Shown: piece by piece, positions 39,473 through 51,079 of the stretch | Layout of the letters: each line of letters starts with the position of its first letter | How positions within the stretch are numbered: position 1 is the first letter of the stretch | Assembly: GCA_028023455.1 (NCBI GenBank) | Contig: JAQFVV010000324.1 | Span: forward strand, 372,001-436,000 | DNA length: 64,000 nucleotides | Source: Epiperipatus broadwayi | Taxonomy: Eukaryota > Onychophora > Udeonychophora > Euonychophora > Peripatidae | Direction of reading: 5' to 3' | Notes under the pieces: model-generated | Seen by the model: the letters and a program-made list of their open reading frames with translations, nothing else | What the model was told of the DNA's origin: nothing | The model's database searches: none | Made by a program: the position numbers and the translations under genes

Positions 39473-42400
39473 GGGTTCAAATAGAAATAACTAAGTAAAG
39501 GTTCATAATATAACACTATCAAGAATTATAAGCAAATTATTAGCAAATTATTATAACTCAGGTATATGAAATCACGTGAAGTGAGTACACTAGTAATTCA
39601 ATAAATATATAACTCAGGTATACAGGCAGTAGGTTTTATCCACTTTCATTCCTTGGTTTGATGTTAAGTGCATGTTTAAACAAATACTAAGTGAATATGG
39701 TCTAGCAGGGCGCCACTAGATTATCTGAATCTAGACACGGTTATATCTAATAACCTTTCACATGTACTGGGTTTGAATCCCTTTTTGGTACTTTATTTCT
39801 AATAAAAATGAGAGATTTTGCTTTTTTGAGCCATATCACTATAAGCACTAATACTTAGGTAAAAGTAAAACATCTTTAAACCAAAGTGGAGTATATTAGA
39901 CATAAATCATTTCTCAGATCTTAGCATAACAAATGTGTTTCAATGTTTTTATAAGTTTACTAGCTCAGATTATATATAACTAATTTAGGATGGCAATTCA
40001 CTCATCCTTGCATGAAATAGATGATGGGATGTGGTTATAATAATACTAAGAAATCACTAAATATTATAAAATCAATATTTATTTATGGCCTTTAAACAGT
40101 AAACAGCTCATTAATTAAAACGTTGATGACGATGATGATGATGATAATAATAACGATAATGACAAGGGTTTCAACTACAGCTCTAGGACTAAGCCTAAAC
40201 ATAAAACTAAATTTTATAAAGAAATTCATAATTATTGCTTAATTTTAGCATATTTACTTATATCTTAAATAACTAATATTCAACCATTGATGATGATGAA
40301 TAATCACACTTAACAAAGACTACAATTAATGAAATATATACGCCTCATTTAATAAAACAAACTAATATTTATTACTACAGTTCTAACATATACATAAAAA
40401 TTTCTAGATAATATGAAAATTGACATGAATAATAATAATAATAATTGATTATATAACAATCCTCAGATTAATTTTAAGTTCTTCCCCCTTTCCCTTCAAA
40501 TGTATTTTGTATTAAGTTGGACGTCACATTGACCATGATTTTCACTCCATGAGAAAAGTATTTAAAAAAAATATTATCTGCTCATTAGCACACATACTTT
40601 AAAAATCCAACATGTAAATAGAATAAAAAAAAATGTTAGTAGAATTGAAAGAGCAAGTTTTAGAAACAAGTTTTAAATTATTTTCTCCCCCCTCTCTTCC
40701 AAGCGCTGAAATCTATACTGAACTTGAAACAAAATAATCTAATATTCTAATACTACTCATTATTTCACATTCACTCCCAATTATACACATATAAAAATAT
40801 TATTATGTATGTGCGTGTTTTATCCCATAATAACAAAATATTATTAAAAACCAAAATAATAATAATATATCAGTTAAAACTAAAATCATAACACCATAAA
40901 AAAAAATTGTTTTACACATTAATATTGTAAAATTAATAAACAAATAATTTTCATACTTTCAAGGTCATTTATGAAGCTCAAAGTTATTATTAGTAAGACA
41001 TTCTGGTTTTAATCGATCTGAATAGTCTTTAAAAGTTCTTTAAATAAAATATACCACTTTATCGCTAAAATGTTTCTTAAGACTGATATCATAAAGAAAA
41101 TAGATATAAAAAGTCATATTACCGATCTTTTGTTTGTGGCGAATTTCCAAGGGTTCAAACTTGTCTATATTTCTGCAGCTACTATGTGGGAACAATCTCT
41201 TTCTTGAGGTGTATAACTATTTAATGATGATGACTCTATTGAGGTTATTTGCTTTAGTGGACAATTTGGAAATCATTATATTAATTTTTCTTCTCTTCCT
41301 GTCAAGCATGTGGATGAAATACAGCAGTTGTTTTCACATTTATAAATTTTCTTGAGTTTAAAATCAGTTGTTGGAACAATTAATTGGACTTGATGATTAA
41401 TATTTATCAGTAGATTAATTCATCTTCTTTGAATGCAGGTGAATGCTTTCTTCCTTCTATTAAAAACATCTTATTTATCTGGTCAGTTGAAAGGTGTAGA
41501 ATATTATTTTAGACACATCTTTTCTTTCCTATGTGATGTGCAGCTTCCCCAGATGGTCAGCAAAAAAAAAAATGGGACATACATATAATTTTTCTAGCCC
41601 GCCATTTCTTATATTTTCAACGTTCAATATTATAGTTTAATAATCTGAATCAATCACAATAATCCTCATAATAATTCAAGACAGCTTTTTATATCCAATT
41701 TTTAGCTAACTTAACCAATCAGAGATAGCATCACTTGCTATTTTTGGACAAATTTGTTTTAATTAGATCTCTAATTTATTTTCAACTAAATGATTTTTCA
41801 ACTGAAAAGTTTAATCCTTTTTCCAGACACTTTTGTTTTAAAAAAAATAGACTCAATCCTTATTTCCTTTCTTTTCTTTTTCTTTTTTCTTTTAACATCC
41901 AGGTAACACTTCAAATCTTTGAGCTTCCTTCTTTAGATCTTAATAAGACAATCTCAAAAATCATAGTTCTGACCCATTATAAGCTTCCAAAGTGAAAAAC
42001 AATTATTTACAAAAAAAAAATTGCTACAAAGATTGATATCTGATTAAACAGATTTCCTCTTTTAACAAACAATTGTACAAAAAATAATTTAACAGATTTA
42101 ATACTTCCTTTTCTTTCAATATTTAGGAAATGTAAAATTTTGTATGTAATGTACACACATCCTTCATTCTTTCAAATCATTCATAAACTAACCTTAAATA
42201 ATATAATTGCTAGCTTAGTAATTATAACCCAATTATTTAATTAAATCTGTAACTTTTAAATCCCACTTATAATTAAAGAAAAGCAAAATAGAAGTATAGA
42301 ATAAAATGTTAGAATTGATCAAGCATAGCTTAGTTTTAAAGAAAGTTAAAATGTTGAATATTTGAAATATAAAACAAATAAATAATTTACACATACATTG

Positions 42401-42687
42401 CCTATATGTATGCATTATAACTTTGCTTTTTAACAGAAAATTTAAATATTAAATAGTTTAAATGTGTGTATTACCTTTCTATCAACACACAAACAAGTAA
42501 AGCATGTAATTGTTGACCCATTCTTTCTCTGTTTAAAGCTTTTAGAACTGGACCTTGTAGGGTTTAAACTTGGATGCCCTACAACTTCTTTTATGTTTAT
42601 ATAAAATTGTGATGATGATTTTTGTTTTACACTTTCTTACATGCACATTACTATAAATTTAGCTAGTGACTAAATTGTAATGGCACA
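39473..42687. other. AT-rich DNA, weak tRNA-like segment only
   Basis: Near 39695-39790 two small hairpins (CTAGATT/GAATCTAG and GGTTAT/AATAACC) precede a B-box-like GGGTTTGAATCCC, perhaps an old SINE. A GATGATG-rich patch lies at 40122-40165. No gene recognised. Confidence 0.45.
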
Positions 42688-42688
42688 A

Positions 42689-42719
<31 letters not shown>

Positions 42720-42720
42720 T

Positions 42721-42769
<49 letters not shown>
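42688..42769. repeat. (TA)n microsatellite pair
   Basis: Two TA runs are separated by TGTATATTACAA; the flanking ATTGTAAT before the first run partly pairs with it. Confidence 0.9.
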
Positions 42770-43854
42770 CTGGTTTAAGTTGGTCTTAAGTAATATTTAC
42801 AAATTAAGATGTTAAATATTAATTTTAATAACCCTGTAAATTCCCAATTCATCGTAAAGATGCACTAGTACAATTTAACATCAATTCATACATAATTATT
42901 TTAAAAGCTAATAAAATTTCCTAGCTTACAAGTTCTATTATCATTTACTTAATGGTGTTGGATGATAAGATGAGATCTTTAATTAAATTTAATGTAGACA
43001 CTAAAAAATTTCACAGCTTTTAAAATAATTGTATATTGATACCCACCTGTTTAATTATACACATATTTATGAAATAATAAATTGGAAATTTACAAAAGTA
43101 TTAAATTGATATTTTGAGATTTTACTTTATGGATATTATATAAGGTCTATTTAACTAGATTATAAAAATATTTTCATAAATTTTATAATGAATTTCACAA
43201 TCTTCTTCATCCATAAGAGCATTTCAGTAAACATTTAAGTTGCATATGGATATTCCATTTTCATCTGTTCAAAACTGTTAAGTGATGATGTAAGGTGATC
43301 TGTTTAATTAAATATTACATAAATGATTATAGAACATTTTATTGGCTTCTAAAATAATTATATAAAAATTGACACTGGTAAATTTTATAATTACAATACT
43401 TAAGGATTAATCCAAATATCAACTTAAAAGTTTACAATCTCATATAAAATGTATAATAATGATTATAATTAGACATTTCAAAACTGTGGCTTTGTTTTTG
43501 TCATACTAAAGACTATCTTCTAAAGCATATGTAGACTCATGTTGAGAGGAGATCATTTAAATATCAATTTTTCTTTTTGAATTTCTTTAATAACTGTGTA
43601 AAAATAATCATAATCAATTGAAAAGAAGTCATGCTGACAAAAATATAACAATTAAGGCTGATAACAACAGTGATAACATCAGTTACAAAAATAAAAATGA
43701 TAATATTGTCATCTATCATATGTACACATTTTTGAGCCTTACACTCTAGAAATAGATGGGATTCCATTTTCATATGATTAAAGCTAATTAATGATTGCAT
43801 AAGGAAATATAGGTAATGCTAAAAGATTATAAAGGTTCTTAAATCAATGGAGGG
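42770..43854. other. AT-rich DNA, no recognised feature
   Basis: Segments at 42960-43080 and 43280-43400 look loosely alike, perhaps an old tandem duplication. No gene recognised. Confidence 0.42.
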
Positions 43855-43887
43855 TTGCATCAGATTCTAAGATCTAGGTGCAGATCC

Positions 43888-43936
43888 AAGATTCCTCACT
43901 GATGAAAACCACAAGCTAGAAACTAGTCTGGAAATG
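43888..43936 (+). ncRNA. Hammerhead-ribozyme-like motif H8
   Basis: CTGATGA (43899-43905), 13 bases, GAAA (43919-43922), CTA, then GTC (43926-43928) as the cleavage triplet. Stem III would be two pairs (AC/GT). TTCC upstream can pair with GGAA downstream. Stem II is degenerate. The 13-base core spacing equals that of H7 and H9. Confidence 0.5.
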
Positions 43937-44202
43937 TTGAATGAGTAGGCACTAGATAGATTTTTTGCACAAAACTTCTTGAATCTATTGATTGCTATGA
44001 CTTTCACTGGGAGACACAACTATATGTAAAGTTTGTTACTGTTTTAACAGCTAGAATGACTATATAGGTAAATAAGTTTGAGTTGAAAACATTACCTGTT
44101 TTTATTTCGGACTCATAGTTTTAATGTTAACTAAAATGGTCAAATTTGACTGCTGAAAGTTGCACTAGATTCTAAGATTTAGGCCATGCTCTCAGATCCA
44201 AT

Positions 44203-44246
44203 GCTCATCACTGATAAAAGTCATAAGTTAGAAACTAATCTGGGGA
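44203..44246 (+). ncRNA. Hammerhead-ribozyme-like motif H9 (decayed)
   Basis: CTGATAA (one core change) at 44211-44217, 13 bases, GAAA, CTA, then ATC. It is homologous to H8 and should be inactive. Confidence 0.42.
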
Positions 44247-44355
44247 TATTGGATGAGTAGGCTCTAGATAGGGATTGTATATACAAACCTTCTTGCATCC
44301 AGTGATTTTTATGAATTTCACTAGATGGCACTACTGGATGGAGAGTTTAAGAAGT

Positions 44356-45546
44356 TACAGTACATCACATCACATCACAATGTTTTAAATATATATTGGA
44401 TTATAAAAATATTTTCATTTTTTATTAGTATATCTCTTATCTCAATCATATCATATTATAACTATCTACCAGTACAGAAACATAGACAGTTCTATCTCAT
44501 TAAGTATGAATTTTAGGAATAACTTTTGCTTCTTAGATGAGCTTGAGGTTTCTAAAAAACTTGATTCTCCATACCCATAATGCCAATCAAATATAAAGTA
44601 AATATTATTTTTTTTTATGAAAGTATGGATTACTGCAATAAAATCATGAATTTATTGGACTATTACACTTTTATACACATGATTTTATATTTATAAAACA
44701 TTATTACTTTATTTAACTAATTGTTAATATGATTGGCATTCAAATTTATAATATTACTTTTTTATAGCTATATATAGATTTCTATATAAATAGTGAGAGT
44801 TCTAGAAAAATATTTCCAAAAAATATGGGAAAGATCCTCCACAATAAAAAAAAATTCTCTATTTTCAAAATAAGGCAAATTTGTTTATATTGCTATTAAT
44901 CAAGTAAACAATCAGAAAGACATACAATAATTAAATACAGCTAGCATTCTTTAAATGATATAACAACAAATTTGGACAAGGATACAAAATAATGTATGTT
45001 ATTTTTTATACTACTAATTTGCTTCATTTATTCACTTTTGAAAAACTATATTCAAGAATATCATAGATTACATTGCTTTACTTATTTGTAGATGAAATGC
45101 AGTTATGTTTAAAAGAGACATTGAATTCAACAATCTAATAAAGGTAAAAAAAAAAAACTTTTAAAGATTATGGATAGGCAAAATAAAAATTCATTAGCTG
45201 ATAAGGTAATATTATGATATATGAACATTATCAAAGCAAAGAAGCTAAAATTATTTTTGAATACCACAGAATACTGAAGACCTTTTTATCTTTGAAAGTA
45301 CAAACTCAAAAAATAATAATGAAATAGTGATTCTAATCCAAATCAAAGAATTATAAACACTGTATCATTTCTTAAGAAATGTTGAGATTGGATAAGTTAA
45401 TGATTGTCACATTTACTTGACAAGTGTGCATTATATAAGATTTTATACAAGTAAGTTTGTGCCCACTTTTCATTATCTTTTGCTGAATAAGATCAAGCCA
45501 ACATATATATATTTTTTCAAAAATGTTAACATCAAAATAGTATTAT
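44356..45546. other. AT-rich DNA, no recognised feature
   Basis: No gene or repeat recognised. Confidence 0.45.
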
Positions 45547-45663
45547 AATTGATTTTTTTTTAAGTGCCATAGCATTGGCCAGGATGCGAACCCACAACCC
45601 AGGTAACTGCCTGCAAGTGTAAGGTGGTCGCGCTGACCTCTCGACCATCATTGCAATTGATTT
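45547..45663 (-). mobile_element. tRNA-derived SINE or retroposed tRNA with 9-bp target duplication
   Basis: On the minus strand, 45654 to 45572 forms a tRNA-like 83-mer: acceptor GCAATGA pairs with CCAATGC at five of seven positions. The A box TGGTCGAGAGG lies in a D arm closed by GTC/GAC, and the B box is GGTTCGCATCC. The 83-nt length and A box fit a Leu/Ser-type tRNA with a long variable arm. A ten-base tail and an A run follow. AATTGATTT occurs exactly on both sides (45547-45555 and 45655-45663), the hallmark of LINE-mediated retroposition. The T arm is imperfect, so it is not a functional tRNA. Confidence 0.8.
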
Positions 45664-46862
45664 GTAATTAAATAACAGTGATTAACATTGAAATAGTTTT
45701 TCCATATGATAGAAGTTATTTTTTTTACACTGAGCCAGAATATTTTTTCAAAAAATTATGGAACAGATTTTTGCAATTGTTTAAAATAATAATTCAAACT
45801 TTTCCTTACAAATGCAGATGATTCCTTGCCTAACTTTTACCCCCAACCACAGATAAAGTGTCTGAGACTTTTGAGATGCTAACTGAATCTTTTTCCTGAT
45901 ATAGCAAATGATATTTATTATTTTGAAAAGATCCACTCAGAAGGTTCAGAAAATCAATAAGATTTGATATCCATATTTGGAATAAATTTTCAAGAATTTC
46001 TAGATGAATTTAAAAAAAACAAACAATACTGAGGAAAAATGGCATTGAAGTTTTCTGCTAGTTGTTGGTTTTTCCATCTTAACATTTGACTTTCATAAAA
46101 TATATTAAGAAGAAATATACTCTGAAAAAATTCATAGGCCCCAAGCTTTTTTTCATCATCCTCCTATGAAGAAATATCATTCTATTACAGACTATGTAAA
46201 CGAAATAACTTTTAATCTTAGTTTACTGATAGATGCTCAGATTTTTTTACAGTTAGATATTTAACTATTTTATCTAATTAAATTGCTGAATGTTTTTAAA
46301 AAATTTCAAATTTTAAATTTTACTAAATAGATTCATTTATTAATAATAACAATCAGATTAATTTAGATCATATTATTTGCATGATACTAAGCATCTCTTT
46401 TCTTTAAATGTTGCTGGCTTGACCAAAGAATCCAGCATGTAAATTGAATGACCTTTAGATTTATGAAGACTGAATCTAAGATGATATTATTGCCAGTAAT
46501 TATAAATGTGAAGGTTCTTGCTTCCAATCCTATTATAGATTGTCATTTGCCAGTTTAGCAATACTTGAAGAAAAGATAAAAATGATACTTTTCAAACTAT
46601 TGTCTTTATTACTAATTTGTGTGTAATTAACATTTAGTGCATTTGAAAAAGTATTAGTAAAATTATTTTTTCTAAAAAAACAAGATTAACAATTCAACTA
46701 AATAATGGAAATAGTTCAAATTAAAATGCATCATCATAAACTCTCAGACAAATATCAAGATATATTGTTTTTCGTTGTTATTAATTTTTTTTTAAAAAAA
46801 AAAACGATATATAAAAGGAGAGAGTTCTAAGTAGATTTTTTTTCTTGGAAATTTTTTTTGTT
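45664..46862. other. AT-rich DNA, no recognised feature
   Basis: No gene recognised. Confidence 0.45.
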
Positions 46863-46875
46863 GGGGGGGGGGGGG
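46863..46875. repeat. Thirteen-base G run
   Basis: A G homopolymer, rare in this AT-rich window, sits just after T runs and before ACGACGACTCTCC. Its length may be unreliable in assembly. Confidence 0.9.
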
Positions 46876-47261
46876 ACGACGACTCTCCATTAGAAATTAT
46901 TTTATATTAAAATCTTTACGCACTGTCAAAAATTTGTAAAACTTTTGTAATAATCGTAATATCAGGTAAAAGAGATAACGCAAAAACTCGTCGGATATAA
47001 AAATTACGTGAAGAATAATATCAGTTAAAATATATTTTGCACTATTGGATATTTTCTATAAAATAGTAAATTGTATAAACAATTGGAAAAAATGGCTATA
47101 GAAAATCTCTTAATCCAAATATAGTATATCTATTTGTGTGTGTGTGTGTGTATATATATATGTGGAGGGAAGGATTCGAATTACATCTCTTAAACATTAC
47201 CCAGTTAAAGTTTTCTACTTGACTTCTACTATATTTTTGTCATTTAGAATTACGAGAAAGA
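46876..47261. other. AT-rich DNA with a TG/TA microsatellite
   Basis: A (TG)n(TA)n tract lies at about 47136-47161. A weak B-box-like sequence follows on the minus strand. Confidence 0.5.
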
Positions 47262-47304
47262 TGAACTGCAGTGGATCGATAATGATTTAAAATGATGATG
47301 ACTC
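47262..47304 (+). mobile_element. Possible fourth RTE-like LINE 3' end
   Basis: CTGCAGTGGATCGATAATG followed by ATGATGATGA matches the 3' end of the copy at 39013 (CTGCAGTGGATTGATAATGG). The match covers only about 40 bp and the stop context is altered, so it could be a decayed fragment or chance. Confidence 0.45.
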
Positions 47305-50300
47305 TTCATAAAACATATACATTGTATAATTAAAATTATTTTTGGATTAAGATTTTTTTTTTATCACTATTTTAAGCTTACGATATTCTATTTTTTTTAA
47401 ATTTAGAGACATGCATGAATGTATTTAGAATTTTAAATATTATCTTTAAAATCATACCTATTTGAGTTTTTACTTATGTTATTACATATGAAACCATTAC
47501 TGAAATATATATTTAACAAAGAAATAATTTGTAATTTTGGGATCTAGCGATTACGTTTTGGAATTATTATCTATAAACTTAAGAACTCTATACATTTATA
47601 TATTAATAAGAAAACGGAACATAACAAAAGTAATTAAATAAATTTATTTTCTCTAATGCAAAATGTATTGTTAATTTAAATATGAATCACGCCAGAATAA
47701 ATACAAATAAAATGCATTTACCAATAAAACTATTTGCGTAGCGCACCTTCTAATGTACAATTTGTTTAAAAAATACGTATGTCGAGGAATGGGTGGAGTG
47801 CACTATGAATGAAAGCGGCATTAGAAATTACTTTGAAAATTACATATTTTACTTGTTAGTCTTTTTTTTAATAGTATTTATCTTTTTCCTGTTTATTGAT
47901 TGAAAGTGGAAAGACTAGTTGTTTACTTGTAATATTTTTCCTCCGGCTGAAAGTATGATTATGATTTTCGTGTGAAAAGTTTTAACGTAAAGAACTGCAT
48001 TGTCTAGTAAAACAATAACAATAGCTTTTTAAATAATCAAAAATATAAATTCGTCATATTTTAATTACGAAAAATATATATATAAAAAAGTGAAATTAAA
48101 AAGAAAGTCCTTCGTATTGGTAAGTATTGCAATTATTTAAAATGATATAAAACAATGAAGAGAATTTGTAACAAAATTATTTTTCCCTTAAGAAATTTGC
48201 TTTATATATATTAATAGTCTATAATAGCATATATATATATTATTTTATTAAAACATCATTAAGAATTTGTAAAGAATTCGTATTATCCATCAGGTCATTC
48301 TTCCATATATATATATATCGGTGTAGGGAAGCTGTAAAGGATGTAAAACTCATAATATTAAAAATAAAACAAATAGTTATAAAACTTATGACTTACAATA
48401 TTTAACTATGCTTTGTTTTTATAATCTATTTTACTATATTTTTGTTCATTCACGCATAACCCCTAAATAATCCAACTAACCAATTGACAGAATGAAAGGA
48501 TGTTTTTTTTTTTTTTACAGTGGTTAGAGGAAATAATATGACAAACAATAAATGTATTAGTTAAAAATTTATCTCTCTTTAAAAAAATATCGGCTAAAAA
48601 AAATAGATTATTGAAAAATAAATAATTGGGGAAAACAACATTAAAAAAAAATTGAAACATTAGGTGATCGCTACAGCGAATATCAAGTTGAATACAATAT
48701 TATGTCAAATATATACAAATAAAAACAAGCAATCTAAAGTATAATAAATTAAAAAGATAAACCAGGCATTTGGTGACTTAGGATTTCGTCACAAGTAATG
48801 ATTATCATATTACAATCGTATTTTTGATTTTAATTAATGTATAAACTTTGTAGTTTTTGCCTTCTTTCCAATAATAGTTAAATATTTATTTCCCATCCAT
48901 ATTGAACTAACTAATGGGTTAGCTATATAAATTAATTATCTGAAATAAAAATGTTAAATTCTTTATGGCAAAAGTATTTCAACTGACACTTCAGCACCTT
49001 CACATAAGCTTCTATGCCACAAAGCCCATTTAAATATAAATTACAATAATAAAAAAAATTTTTTTACATAAATATATCTGTGTCAGTAACTTTTGTGGTA
49101 GAATTCATAATTTAATAAAAAAATTTACTCAATGTACAATTTGTTTTTTTATAAGCTTTTGTTGGGCCTAACCTTTCTATATTTGTAAATAATAATGTAT
49201 ATTATGTGTTTTAATATAGTCAATTTTTAAATAAAAACAAAAAGTAAAAAATGTTGAGTAATTTGTCAGGATCACTAATATAGTCAAATTTTACAACAAC
49301 AAAAAAAAAACATTTTAAACATTTTAAAGGGATTTTTACATTCATGATATTTTTTAAACATGATGGGCAAAAAAAAAAAAAATTTTCCAAATAAAATTTA
49401 TGCTGTAGATCTAGTTGTATGTGATTCATTATTAATTATAACAACTTCTGATAAATCATATTGTATTGAATTGTTTGAAATCATTACTAAAATCTCTTAT
49501 TCTGCCAATATTTGTCTCTATCTCTGTTTTCTTAATACCAATGACTTTGTATACTTTACATATTCTACATATCTGATGCAGAAAATAGTCAAAGTTGTTA
49601 TGCTTAATGGTAATACAATTGTCAAAGTATTATATGTTAAGAATGATAGTCCCAATATAATTTAAGTGACTAAACAATAGGATGTAAAAGATAATAAAGA
49701 AGAGGTCAAAAAGAAAGTCTTTTCATTTCAGAAACAATACCCAGCCTTTAATGAATCATTATCAGCTTACAAAATAATAAGCATTTTGTTTGTATTGGAA
49801 GTAAAATCTAATCATTGATGAACCAAAATCATATATTATAAAATAGCAGGAGTTAATCTTGATCAGAAATTATTTACTAAATGTCATTTCACTCTTTACT
49901 AAATAAATATGGATTTTATTAGTATCTTCATTTTAGTATCTTTTTAGATAAACATATGAACTAGTACATTATTGATACAGCACAGAATCCATTTACATGT
50001 TGGATTAATTGTAGATAACTTATTTTATGATAATGTTATAATTACTTCATAATACTTAGTTGTATATAGAATAGTTAGTTATTCTATAAAATTTATTTTA
50101 TAAAGTCTTATATAAATGTAACCCAAAAGTATTTGAAAATTTTCATTTAAGAATTTGTAAATGTAGGTTCCCCTTTTAATTGCAGATCTAAAAAAAAAAA
50201 ATCACTCAAGCTAATATTATTTCTGTTTGTTTGGTTTCCAGAATATGAAAGTTTACTATATATACAGAGCAGAAATAGTGGTTTCATCCTATGAAAGGTC

Positions 50301-51079
50301 TAGGAAAAAAATAAAAAGATATGTATTTTTATATGTTTATTGAAAAACAGTATAAAAGATATTCATAAAAGATTATATTGTCATGCTTATTATTTGACTA
50401 ATTATTATCATTAAAAGCTATATAAATTTATATAACATGAACACTTTCATGTAAACTTCAATTTAATTGTTTTTCCAGTTTTTATTTGCATCTTTGAGCC
50501 AAGAGTAAATTAGAGTCAGAAACAGAATTCAAGGAATATGTTACTGAATGAAAATATTAGAAACCTCAAATATCAAAATTAGAATTTAATAGTATTAAAG
50601 TTTTCTCTTCTGGCTTAAATGTGCTCGAGATAAATCCATTTTGTTACGTGAAAAAATATATATATATAAAAGTGAATAATAATTTAATATTGATAAATAC
50701 TAAAATTTAATTTACAGTGCTAAAATTCATTCCTATGACAAGATAGGACATTTATCTAATGATAAAATTATCTTAGATGAGAGTGTAGAACTTTGGCACT
50801 TGAAAATTAAATTCTAATAATGTGACATTGTTAAATATTGAGTAAAGATAGCGAAGACTTGTAGTCCTATTGAAGAGTGCTGGTTTAATTAATAAGAAAT
50901 GCATCTTGAGAAATCATTTAGTTTTTTCTTCAAATTATTTTATTCATGGTATTAACATGTGCATGATAGAATAGAATTATAAATATATTTTAAAAAGTAA
51001 ATAGTAATAATATTTATTCTCTTATATTTGTCAACTATAAAATAGTTTATAGCTAATATATATATATATATATTGTAAC
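47305..51079. other. AT-rich DNA, no recognised feature
   Basis: Includes a 101-codon frame at 49360-49665 that has no recognisable domain and a length expected by chance in this amount of sequence. Short TA tracts occur near 48228, 48307 and 51056. Confidence 0.45.

Larger units (their letters stand above)
43855..44355 (+). repeat. Two tandem copies of a MITE-like repeat with hammerhead-like cores
   Basis: Copies at about 43855-44050 and 44150-44355 share AGATTCTAAGAT, a CACTGAT..A...GAAACTA segment, GGATGAGTAGGC or similar, CTAGATAG, and a TTTCACT..GA end. Their 3' half matches the loop and right arm of the palindrome at 26275. Spacing of the core motifs is 312 bp. Confidence 0.75.

Noticed and set aside
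41134-41355. 73-codon frame
   Set aside because: Composition like the surrounding AT-rich DNA and no motif; treated as chance.
47170-47200. Isolated B-box-like sequences (also near 9270, 29555 and 42555)
   Set aside because: No A box, cloverleaf or flanking duplication; frequent by chance.
49360-49665. 101-codon open frame on the + strand
   Set aside because: No recognisable domain. One frame of this length is expected by chance in 64 kb of such sequence.
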